The notes under the pieces: model-generated | What the model saw: only the letters and a program-made list of their open reading frames with translations | Told to the model about the DNA's origin: nothing | The model's database searches: none | Assembly (NCBI RefSeq): GCF_030685535.1 | Contig: NZ_CP131601.1 | Span: 1,736,001-1,800,000 of the forward strand | Direction of reading: 5' to 3' | DNA: 64,000 nucleotides | DNA from: Photobacterium leiognathi | GTDB taxonomy: Bacteria; Pseudomonadota; Gammaproteobacteria; Enterobacterales; Vibrionaceae | In this document: positions 1 to 7,735 of the stretch, one piece after another | How the letters are laid out: the number at the start of each line of letters is the position of its first letter | Position numbering within the stretch: the stretch's first letter is position 1 | Made by a program: the position numbers and the translations under genes

Positions 1-1191
1 TTAGCAGATGAAGGGAATATCTCTGCACAAAAAGCCATCGAGCTGGGCGAATCCCCAACCCAGTTTCTTTCAACGATGCAAATCGGGATCACCGTGATTG
101 GTATTATGAACGGTGTTATTGGTGAGGCGGCATTAGCAGGCCCTATTTCTAGCTGGTTAATTGACTTTGGTGTGCCAGCAAAAACAGCCGCATTCAGTGC
201 ATCTGCACTTGCAGTTATTGTTCTAACCTATGTTTCTATTGTGATTGGTGAACTTGTTCCCAAACGTTTAGGCCAAGTGAATGCAGAAGGCATTGCGGTA
301 TTCTTCGCTCGCCCAATCGCAATTATTGCGTTTATCTCTCGCCCTTTCGTTTGGTTATTAGCTAACTCAACCGATTTACTATTACGCCTTATGGGTAGAG
401 GCAAAGATGATAACTCTGCACTGACGGAAGACGATATTCGCGCTGTGATTGCTGAGGGTTCACAATCAGGTGTTATCCACCAGCATGAACATAACATGAT
501 GCGTAACGTGTTTAACTTTGATGATCGTAAAGTCTCATCACTGATGACTCCTCGTAATGAGATCACCTATTTAGATCTCAACCATGTACCTGAGAGTTAC
601 CAACAAAAGTTATTAGCAGCGAATCACAACTGTTTACCTGTTGGTAATAACGGATTTAGTGATTTAAAAGGAACATTAAATGCCAAACAACTGTTGCAGT
701 TTATTCAAAACAATACGGAAGAAAATCCACAATCGATTTTAGATTACGTCACACCACCAGTATATGTGCCTGAAAACTGGACAAGCACAAAGCTGTTAGA
801 GCTCTTCCAAAGCTCAGGACATTACTTTGCGTTTGTGGTCGATGAATACGGTGATATTCAAGGTATTGTTACTTCACAAGATGTGCTTGAAGCTTTAGCG
901 GGTAAATTCACCCCAGAAGATCCTAAAGACGTATGGTCAGAGCAAAACCCTGACGGTAGTTGGAACCTTGATGGCATGATGCCTATCACGGTGTTTAAAG
1001 ACTTATTGGAAGTAAACAAACTGCCCGATGAAGAAGATGGCGGTTATCACACCCTTAGTGGTATGTTGGTATGGTTAGTCGATGATTTACCTAAACTCGA
1101 TGATACGATTCGCTGGCAAGGTTGGGAGTTCCATGTGCTTAGCTTAGAGCACAATCGTATCGATCGTATCTTAGCTAAGCGTTACGAATAA
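1..1191 (+). CDS. CNNM/CBS-domain membrane protein (hemolysin-like, TlyC/CorC family), 5' end outside the window
   Basis: The frame is open from base 1, so the true start lies upstream; the ATG at 76 is internal. The N-terminal part carries the CNNM-type membrane signature (LGESPTQFLSTMQIGITVIG, then hydrophobic helices and GELVPKRLG). A cytosolic CBS pair follows (around VSSLMTPRNEITYLDL and YFAFVVDEYGDIQGIVTSQD), then a C-terminal CorC/HlyC transporter-associated domain with DGMMPI and ED-GGYHTLSGMLV. Family members are inner-membrane proteins linked to divalent-cation export and are often misnamed hemolysins. A shared bidirectional terminator follows. Substrate is not deducible from sequence. 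Confidence 0.9.
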   Translation, partial: LADEGNISAQKAIELGESPTQFLSTMQIGITVIGIMNGVIGEAALAGPISSWLIDFGVPAKTAAFSASALAVIVLTYVSIVIGELVPKRLGQVNAEGIAVFFARPIAIIAFISRPFVWLLANSTDLLLRLMGRGKDDNSALTEDDIRAVIAEGSQSGVIHQHEHNMMRNVFNFDDRKVSSLMTPRNEITYLDLNHVPESYQQKLLAANHNCLPVGNNGFSDLKGTLNAKQLLQFIQNNTEENPQSILDYVTPPVYVPENWTSTKLLELFQSSGHYFAFVVDEYGDIQGIVTSQDVLEALAGKFTPEDPKDVWSEQNPDGSWNLDGMMPITVFKDLLEVNKLPDEEDGGYHTLSGMLVWLVDDLPKLDDTIRWQGWEFHVLSLEHNRIDRILAKRYE

Positions 1192-1246
1192 TCCTTACCG
1201 CTATTAGAACAAATAGATTACTAAGTAAGGTTGATCCTATTTTCGT

Positions 1247-1276
1247 AAAAAGCCGCATCAAAATGCGGCTTTTTTT
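1247..1276. terminator. Bidirectional intrinsic terminator
   Basis: An 8-bp GC-rich stem (agccgcat / atgcggct) with a 4-nt loop is flanked by A and T runs on both sides. It lies between the convergent CNNM gene and korB and can serve both. Confidence 0.85.
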
Positions 1277-1284
1277 AATAAGAA

Positions 1285-2259
1285 CTATAAAACATAACTG
1301 TTCTGTTCAAGAAGTCTCATTAATTGTGATTTTTTAAGCTTTTCCTTTGATTGCTGCTTATCAAGCAACTGATCATAAGTTTCACGCTGCGTTTGATGAA
1401 ATACACCAACAGGTACAGGGCATTGAGGATAGCTTAAGTTCGCCAACATATAAGCAAGTGATGTGTTACTTGTATTAACTTCATGAACCAATACAGATTT
1501 GTCTGAACTATGCGTAACTTCCGGTGTTAGACCTGATAACTTAAGTGCCATGTCTGTTCCATAAAACATAGGCTGTTTGTCTTCTAAATATAATAAGTTT
1601 TCTTTACGCTGCTTTGGACCATTATATGGTTCGTGCACTTTATCATTGAAAATAACGCAGTTTTGGAGAATTTCGATAACAGCACATCCTTTATGGTTAG
1701 CTGCTGCTTCAAAAATTGCAGCCATGTGCTTGGGATCATTATCAGAAGTTCTCGCAATAAAACTGGCATTAGCTGCCGCAGCTATCGTTAAAGGACGCAG
1801 TGGATAATCAATGCTTCCTTCTGGCGTCGATTTACTCACACAACCTTGTGAACTGGTTGGTGAATATTGCCCTTTTGTTAATCCATATATTTCGTTATTA
1901 AACAATAAGATCTTTATGTCTTGATTACGGCGTATTGCATGAATAAAGTGGTTACCTCCAATACTCAATGCATCACCGTCACCAGTAACAACCCATACAT
2001 CGAGTTCAGGATTCACGCTTTTAATGCCAGTCGCTATTGTTGGTGCCCTTCCGTGAATAGTATGGAAGCCATATGTATCCATATAATATGGAAATCGAGA
2101 AGAGCATCCAATACCGGAAACAAATACCGTATTGTGCTTCGTTTTACCCATTTTAGCTAAGACTGACTGCATGGTTTTTAATACATTAAAATCGCCACAA
2201 CCTTGGCACCACTTTACTTCTTGATCTGAAATATAATCTTTACGATTCAACACGCTCAA
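1285..2259 (-). CDS. korB: 2-oxoacid:ferredoxin oxidoreductase beta subunit (KorB type)
   Basis: This is the thiamine-diphosphate and [4Fe-4S] subunit of a 2-oxoacid (probably 2-oxoglutarate) ferredoxin oxidoreductase, making acyl-CoA, CO2 and reduced ferredoxin. Visible features are the N-terminal CQGCGDFN Cys pair, a further Cys in GIGCSSRFPYY, the TPP/Mg motif around TGDGDALSIGGNH, and the FNNEIYGLTKGQ segment, in a typical length of 324 aa. Its first codons overlap the end of korA by 20 bp, so the two are translated as one operon, alpha first. The exact 2-oxoacid is inferred from the family. Confidence 0.9.
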   Translation of the reverse strand: MSVLNRKDYISDQEVKWCQGCGDFNVLKTMQSVLAKMGKTKHNTVFVSGIGCSSRFPYYMDTYGFHTIHGRAPTIATGIKSVNPELDVWVVTGDGDALSIGGNHFIHAIRRNQDIKILLFNNEIYGLTKGQYSPTSSQGCVSKSTPEGSIDYPLRPLTIAAAANASFIARTSDNDPKHMAAIFEAAANHKGCAVIEILQNCVIFNDKVHEPYNGPKQRKENLLYLEDKQPMFYGTDMALKLSGLTPEVTHSSDKSVLVHEVNTSNTSLAYMLANLSYPQCPVPVGVFHQTQRETYDQLLDKQQSKEKLKKSQLMRLLEQNSYVL

Positions 2260-4150
2260 CTCCAGTTTCGCTCTCTTTTAACGTCTTTTTAATTGCTGTG
2301 GTTAACTCCTCAACTTTGAAGGGGGTTCCATCAGTTTTAGCGAAACCTTCAATAGTTATTGGAACTTGTGATTGAACGTATTGTTTTAGTTGTCCGTTAT
2401 TTAACTCGACAACTAAAATATGGTTAAAATTGTTCAATAATTCAGAGAAATTACTAGGTAGCGGATTAATGTATTGTAAGTGAGTGTGTGCAACAGAGTA
2501 GCCGTGTTCTCGAAGCTCATTCACCGCTGTTTTGACTGATCCTAATGTCCCTCCCCAAGAGATAACCAATAACTCGTCTAATTCAGAACCCAGTAAAGCT
2601 TGGTTTGGAATAAAGCGGGAAATATTGCTAATTTTTAATGCTCTTTCATTACTCATTTTCTGGTGGTTATTGGGCTCATAACACACTTCCCCCGTAATAC
2701 TTTTCTTTTCTAACCCACCAATTCTATGTTGCTTACCTTCAGTGCCCGGTACAACCCATTCTCGAGCCAAAGTGTCATGATCGCGTAAGTATGGATAATA
2801 AGATCCTGCAACACTCACTTCTGGTTTATCCCAACAAGGAATCTCTTTTTCTGATGGTACTTTCCATGACTCAGTACCGTTAGCAATATAGCCGTCGGTA
2901 AGGAGAACGACTGGTGTCATAAAAGTAGTTGCTAATCGACAAGCCTCAATGGTCATCACATAACAATCACCAGGTGAAGATGCTGCTATTACAGGAAGAG
3001 GCGAATCACCATTACGCCCATACAGTGCGAAGAGGAGATCAGATTGTTCTGTCTTTGTCGGAAGCCCCGTTGATGGTCCTCCTCTTTGAACATCAACAAC
3101 AACCAGAGGTAGCTCTGTCATAACGGCCAAATTGATCATTTCAGATTTTAGGCATAGTCCCGGACCTGATGTCGTGGTAACACCTAAAGCACCAGTATAA
3201 GATGCACCTAATGCTGCCCCTGCTGCTGCAATTTCATCTTCAGCCTGAAATGTAGTCACACCAAATTGTTGATATTTCGCTAACTGGTGCAAAATATCAG
3301 AAGCTGGAGTAATAGGATAAGAGCCTAAAAATAACGGTTTATCAGCAGCAAAGGATGCCGTTATTAAACCCAATGACAATGCTTCATTCCCTGACACTGA
3401 ACGGTATCGTCCAGGTTCAATATTAGCTTTTCCTACCTGCCAACTCTCGCCAAAGATTTCTGTCGTATCCGCATAGTTATAACCGCTTCTCAGCGCTGAA
3501 ATATTTGCATTTATTATCTGTGGCAGTTCAGAAAATTGATCTTTAATCCAATTTTCAGCTTCTTCTAACGTTTGACTAAATATCCATAAAGCAATACCTA
3601 ACATAAAGCAGTTTTTACATCGACGAGCAACTTTTCCAGGAAGTCCTAACCCCTCAAGAGAATGAAGAGTCAGTTGTGTAAAGTCTTCAGCAATTATACG
3701 GTAAGCCTTTAATGACTCATCTATCAGTGGATTGGCATCATACCCTGCAAGTTTAATTAGCGAGTCTCTAAACCCTGCTTTATCGACAATGAGCAGACCA
3801 CCAACCTTTAAATCAGCAATATTTTTCTTAAGTGCTGCGGCATTCATAGCAATTAACACACCACACTGATCGCCAGGTGTATAAACATCATGATCAGCGA
3901 ATTGTAATTGAAAAGAAGAAACGCCAGAAACAGTGCCTGCAGGTGCTCGAATCTCAGCGGGATAATCAGGTAGCGTTACAAGCGAATTACCAAACAAACT
4001 GACACTACTTGAGAATCTATTTCCAGTAAATTGTATGCCATCGCCAGAGTCGCCTGCAAAGCGAATCACCTCTGAATCTAATGACTGCTTTGATGAAGGA
4101 CTACTATAATTCATTATTTTATTGACCTCAGTTAAATCTATCTGGCTCAT
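2240..4150 (-). CDS. korA: 2-oxoacid:ferredoxin oxidoreductase alpha subunit, gamma-alpha fusion (KorA type)
   Basis: The 636-aa protein has an N-terminal gamma domain (RFAGDSGDGIQFTGNRF, GVSSFQLQFADHDVYTPGD) fused to the pyruvate/2-oxoglutarate oxidoreductase alpha core (FLGSYPITPASDILHQLA, TTTSGPGLCLKSEMINLAV, DVQRGGPSTGLPTKTEQSDL). A C-terminal transketolase-like domain follows (LVISWGGTLGSVKTAVNELR). This layout is usual for bacterial KorA of the two-subunit type. It pairs with the overlapping korB. No ferredoxin or maturation gene is adjacent. The enzyme would work in the cytosol, linking the TCA cycle to ferredoxin. Confidence 0.9.
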   Translation of the reverse strand: MSQIDLTEVNKIMNYSSPSSKQSLDSEVIRFAGDSGDGIQFTGNRFSSSVSLFGNSLVTLPDYPAEIRAPAGTVSGVSSFQLQFADHDVYTPGDQCGVLIAMNAAALKKNIADLKVGGLLIVDKAGFRDSLIKLAGYDANPLIDESLKAYRIIAEDFTQLTLHSLEGLGLPGKVARRCKNCFMLGIALWIFSQTLEEAENWIKDQFSELPQIINANISALRSGYNYADTTEIFGESWQVGKANIEPGRYRSVSGNEALSLGLITASFAADKPLFLGSYPITPASDILHQLAKYQQFGVTTFQAEDEIAAAGAALGASYTGALGVTTTSGPGLCLKSEMINLAVMTELPLVVVDVQRGGPSTGLPTKTEQSDLLFALYGRNGDSPLPVIAASSPGDCYVMTIEACRLATTFMTPVVLLTDGYIANGTESWKVPSEKEIPCWDKPEVSVAGSYYPYLRDHDTLAREWVVPGTEGKQHRIGGLEKKSITGEVCYEPNNHQKMSNERALKISNISRFIPNQALLGSELDELLVISWGGTLGSVKTAVNELREHGYSVAHTHLQYINPLPSNFSELLNNFNHILVVELNNGQLKQYVQSQVPITIEGFAKTDGTPFKVEELTTAIKKTLKESETGVERVES

Positions 4151-4776
4151 TTATAATAAGGGAAAATATATTTAAGCCATTTCGAAATCATTTAGCCTAG
4201 GATTTCTAATATAAGCTGACCATTATTCTGATCGCCTTACTTTCCATCATATAATCAAGACGAGATCTGAGTCATGTAAAGATAATATAAAAAATTATAG
4301 ATACAAAACCAAATTATAACAAACAAGCCACTGATTTAATTGAACAAATAAAATAAAACAAATGTAAATTTTTTGTATAATGTTAGATTATATATAATAA
4401 CCTCACTAAAAATAGTGAGTAAATAAATATATCTATTATACAATATTATAGAAAAACTAAATCGATATCATCTCAATCAATTTATATTGAAAAGGTAAAT
4501 GTAAAAATTAAATAAAAAGAGCTAGAGTTGAGTTAAAAATAAACAATGTAATTATATAAAAATATAGATAAACGTTTATCCATACTGTTGAATTCAAGGG
4601 AGGGTTAATATTTAAATATTAAAATCATTGAGTAAATAATTTACTCAATTTTACTCTTCACTAGTTATTTAAAGAGTTAGTACGTTAATAATTGTCACTA
4701 AACAATTTAGATGATTTATTACTAATAATTTACGAAAAGTATAAGGAGGCTAAAACGCCTCCTTCATTTTAGCAAC
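4151..4776. other. 626-bp very AT-rich intergenic region with several perfect inverted repeats
   Basis: No credible gene is present. The region separates korA (leftward, starting at 4150) from the 3' end of the tpx pair, so it should contain the korAB promoter. It holds a 7-bp stem at 4402-4419 (ctcacta/tagtgag), a perfect 14-bp palindrome at 4567-4580 (gataaacgtttatc) and an 11-bp inverted repeat with a 1-bp centre at 4627-4649 (attgagtaaat a atttactcaat). These could be regulator sites; no regulator is identified. Confidence 0.6.
4743..4764 (-). terminator. Intrinsic terminator of the tpx pair
   Basis: An 8-bp stem (aaggaggc / gcctcctt) with a 6-nt loop lies just after the stop of the exported Tpx-like gene. 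The U tract on the minus strand is imperfect. Confidence 0.7.
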
Positions 4777-5385
4777 TTATTGGTTGGCTTGTGCAACCTT
4801 TACTGCCGATTCCAAATCAGGAATAGTTGTTAGCTCAGGAACACGTTGTGTATAAACAACTTTGTTATTTTTATCTGTAACAATGATACTGCGTGTTAGT
4901 AGACCTAACTCTTCAATTTGAGAGCCTGTTTTCATACCAAACTGATGCTTTGATGAATCAGATAGGTATGTAATACCTTTTAGGTTATTTTCTTTTTGAA
5001 AGCGCTGTTGAGCAAATGGAGTATCTGCACTAATAGCTAAGAATTCAATACCTTTTAACTCAGCTTTATGCTCTTCAACAAATTTCGATAAGTCAATAGC
5101 TTGCTGAACACACACAGGAGTATCAACTGAAGTTAATACACTATAAATTTTTACTTTTTGCGCTTCATCACTAGTATCAAATGCTTTAAGATCTGATGTT
5201 ACCAATTGCATTGATGGCATATAATCGCCAACTTTCAAAGCTTCACCAGATAAATTAAATGTTGTAGTTTTTTCTAGTGTTACAACTTGCTTTTGGCCGA
5301 AATTCGCATTTTCATCAGTAGTCGTAAATTGTGCAAACACATTACCTGACAAGAATAATGCCGTTAGAATTGTTAACTTTTTCAT
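4777..5385 (-). CDS. Exported Tpx-like peroxiredoxin lacking the resolving cysteine
   Basis: The best start is the ATG at 5385, one base after the stop of tpx (TAAAATG), which gives 202 aa beginning MKKLTILTALFLSGNVFAQ, a clear Sec signal peptide with cleavage after VFA. The mature part is a thioredoxin-fold peroxiredoxin with the peroxidatic motif SVDTPVC (Cys92). The position of the Tpx resolving cysteine (RFC in the neighbour) is RFQ (Gln130), and the other conserved Cys (VLCISAD) is Ala (FLAISAD). It therefore looks like a periplasmic 1-Cys peroxidase that needs an outside reductant. It is co-transcribed with and translationally coupled to the cytosolic Tpx. Function beyond the family is inference. 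Confidence 0.85.
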   Translation of the reverse strand: MKKLTILTALFLSGNVFAQFTTTDENANFGQKQVVTLEKTTTFNLSGEALKVGDYMPSMQLVTSDLKAFDTSDEAQKVKIYSVLTSVDTPVCVQQAIDLSKFVEEHKAELKGIEFLAISADTPFAQQRFQKENNLKGITYLSDSSKHQFGMKTGSQIEELGLLTRSIIVTDKNNKVVYTQRVPELTTIPDLESAVKVAQANQ

Positions 5386-5386
5386 T

Positions 5387-5890
5387 TTATTTTTCCAAAA
5401 CAGAGATAGCAGCATCGTAGTTTGGTTCTTCAGTAATTTCTGCAACTAGTTCAGAGTAAATTACTGTTCCTTCTTCATTTATAACAACAACAGCACGAGT
5501 AGCTAGTTCACGTAATGCTCCCTCAACAATTTTTACACCGTATGCATTAGTAAATTCAGCATTACGGAAGAAGGAAGCCGTCTGAACATTTTCAATACCT
5601 TCTGCCGCACAGAAACGTCCTGTAGCAAAAGGTAAATCAGCAGATATACATAGAACTACAGTATTATTTACGCCTGCTGCTTTTTCATTAAATGCTTTTA
5701 CGCCAAGCGCACAAACCGGAGTATCAATACTTGGAAAAATATTTAGAACAACCTTTTTCCCTTTAAGTGATGATAAATTAACATCAGAAAGATCAGAGCC
5801 ACACAATGTAAAATCTGGCGCCTGAGTACCAGTCTTAGGGAAAGTGCCTGATAATTGAATGTTATCACCTTGAAAAGTAACTTCTGTCAT
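5387..5890 (-). CDS. tpx: Thiol peroxidase Tpx
   Basis: This is an atypical 2-Cys peroxiredoxin reducing hydroperoxides with thioredoxin. It has the peroxidatic Cys60 in FPSIDTPVCALG and the resolving Cys94 in GRFCAAEGIENV, plus the hallmark NTVVLCISADLPFA and FRNAEFTNAYGV segments. Two in-frame ATGs lie at 5896 and 5890. The second is preferred because AAAGG sits about 7 nt ahead of it and its N-terminus MTEVTFQG aligns with known Tpx starts; it gives 167 aa. The signal-peptide-bearing Tpx-like gene follows after 1 nt. Confidence 0.95.
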   Translation of the reverse strand: MTEVTFQGDNIQLSGTFPKTGTQAPDFTLCGSDLSDVNLSSLKGKKVVLNIFPSIDTPVCALGVKAFNEKAAGVNNTVVLCISADLPFATGRFCAAEGIENVQTASFFRNAEFTNAYGVKIVEGALRELATRAVVVINEEGTVIYSELVAEITEEPNYDAAISVLEK

Positions 5891-5896
5891 ATTCAT

Positions 5897-6444
5897 ACCT
5901 TTATAATTATACGTTTAACACATTCCTTAGCTAAGGAATTGCTGCAGATGATATATTTAAGATTAAAATTGTAAACATATATTTCACAAATAAATCACCA
6001 TGAGATATACAAGGTTTTAAATAAAAAAAGACATATAATCACACTATAATATTTGTTTAACACCCAGCAGCAAAGCAAAAAAAGGCGTTCAATTACAAGC
6101 ATTTAATCGCTATAGGGGGTGGTTTATGTAATGATTAAAATTAGTTTCTTAATTATTTTCACTAACACTTTTAATAAGTATCATGCAGAATCAAACGCTT
6201 TAAATTTAAGCAATAACATAATTCACACAGTAATCTTTTGTGTATTTTTCATACAAAAATCTTATTTTAAAATGCCAGTTTATATTTATATAATTATTGA
6301 TAAAGGGGGGAAATTATAGAGCTTTTACTTTAATTTAAGTTATGCTAGAAATAAATTAACCTCATAAAATAAATTATTAATACCTGACTATTTCGTATAA
6401 CTCTATTAGGCTAAAAATAGAACTAATTTTTATCAACTTATTTA
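5897..6444. other. AT-rich intergenic region, no gene seen
   Basis: The stretch lies between the tpx start and the 3' end of a decayed gene and should carry the tpx promoter. A 63-66 codon frame at 6119-6319 has a G-rich Shine-Dalgarno-like stretch before its ATG, but it is low-complexity (Ile/Phe/Asn-rich) and I do not accept it as a gene. Confidence 0.5.
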
Positions 6445-6904
6445 CTAGTCATAAGCTATGACTACTTTTTGTAACGTTGCTCTAAATGCCTTGACCATAA
6501 AAAACAGATAAAATACTTCAAAAGCAATACCAAATACTAATAAGCCGTAGGTATCATTTTTTAAAGAATCAGGAAAAATAAAATACATAAGACCAAAAAA
6601 TACCAACGTAAATGGAATTAGATAAAAGACTGCAACTCGCCAACCTACAACCCAACTTAACGAAAAGTATTTACATTAAAAAGTTCTTCCCATTATTTCC
6701 ACCATTCACGAGAAATAAAATAATAAAGTTAATGAGAAAAATTACGTTATCAGCGAGTGATTCTAACCCATCAAGGTGTGGTGAATAGAACGAATACCCC
6801 ACCATAATCACAACCGGAATAACAACATACAACGCTGATTCCTACTCAGTGACATTATTGTGCTTTAAATCAAGCAACAAGGCTTTCAAATTGAAAATAT
6901 ACAT
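6445..6904 (-). pseudogene. Decayed small membrane-protein gene (in-frame stop plus frameshift)
   Basis: A strong ribosome site (AAAGGAGGGGG) precedes an ATG at 6904 that opens MYIFNLKALLLDLKHNNVTE. A TAG stop (bases 6846-6848) then interrupts the frame. Reading on gives YVVIPVVIMVGYSFY and VIFLINFIILFLVN. Near 6669-6678 the frame shifts by one base; removing one T restores KYFSLSWVVGWRVAVFYLIP and FTLVFFGLMYFIFP, ending at the TAG at 6445-6447. The joined product would be about 150 aa with roughly four hydrophobic helices. I do not recognise the family. The intact ribosome site and single lesions suggest recent inactivation. Confidence 0.7.
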
Positions 6905-7042
6905 ATCCCCCTCCTTTATTGTCAATAAGCCTATCCTGTGAAGGTGGAGATAGTGATTGTAATAATTGATTAATTAGAGTGAGTTATCAAATTAGAGCGT
7001 TTTGATTATAACCATTTCAATCGAACGTGATCATACCTGCAG

Positions 7043-7636
7043 TTACTGATTAATAAAACGAAAAGTCAGGTTTATTCGTGGTTCATTAACACGTTTAGTT
7101 TTTGGTAGTGCATGTTGCCAATACAGCTGTGTATCCCCTGCCATAATAAGCAATGAGCCCGGTGTTAATTGAAAGGCTATTTTCTCTTTGGTTGTTTTAT
7201 GTTTAAACACGAATTGTCGAGTCGCACCAAAGCTTAATGAGGCAATAACAGGCTGATCACCTAACTCTGGTTCGTTATCTTGATGCCACCCCATGTAATC
7301 TTCACCGTCACGATATAAATTACCAAGCACTGAGTTAAACGGTGTTTGAGCAACCTGTTCACATTGGGCTTTTAACGCCATTAGCGATGTAGTAAAAGGC
7401 TGTGGATGCATGGTTAGCCCTGAATAGGTATAAGCAGCATCACCTAACCAGGTTTGTAATCTCGGTTGAAGTACCGATTTACCAAACATCATGATGCGCT
7501 CTTGTCGCCAATCTAACTCGTTATTTAGTTGCTGATAATAATGCTCTGCTTGTTGCAAACTAAGAAAGTGAGGATGCCAATAGATCAAACCATTATTGAT
7601 GGTTATCCATTCGCCTTGTTCTGCAAATAAATCCAT
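7043..7636 (-). CDS. alkB: AlkB-like 2-oxoglutarate/Fe(II) dioxygenase (DNA/RNA alkylation repair)
   Basis: The 197-aa protein has the double-stranded beta-helix of AlkB dioxygenases, which oxidatively demethylate alkylated bases. The iron ligands are H118 and D120 (GWHQDNEPELGD) and H175 (YWQHALPKT); 2-oxoglutarate-binding arginines lie in EPRINLTFRFI. The N-terminal nucleotide-recognition lid contains FGKSVLQPRL. In overall form it is nearer the ALKBH2/3-like short bacterial AlkB than E. coli AlkB. It is monocistronic by spacing. Confidence 0.9.
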   Translation of the reverse strand: MDLFAEQGEWITINNGLIYWHPHFLSLQQAEHYYQQLNNELDWRQERIMMFGKSVLQPRLQTWLGDAAYTYSGLTMHPQPFTTSLMALKAQCEQVAQTPFNSVLGNLYRDGEDYMGWHQDNEPELGDQPVIASLSFGATRQFVFKHKTTKEKIAFQLTPGSLLIMAGDTQLYWQHALPKTKRVNEPRINLTFRFINQ

Positions 7637-7701
7637 AAACGCCTCACCTTACCGATTATCAATAACTGAACACATCCAGTTTAAGTTATTTTTATATATA
7701 C

Positions 7702-7730
7702 AAAAAAGCCATAGCAATCACTATGGCTTT
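7702..7730 (-). terminator. Intrinsic terminator of the EAL gene
   Basis: A 10-bp stem (aaagccatag / ctatggcttt) with a 6-nt loop is followed on the minus strand by a run of T. It sits directly after the stop at 7736. Confidence 0.85.
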
Positions 7731-7735
7731 TAAGA

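Noticed and set aside
6119..6319. 66-codon open frame (GTG/ATG start) with G-rich upstream sequence
   Set aside because: Ile/Phe/Asn-rich low-complexity translation in AT-rich DNA, no family resemblance.
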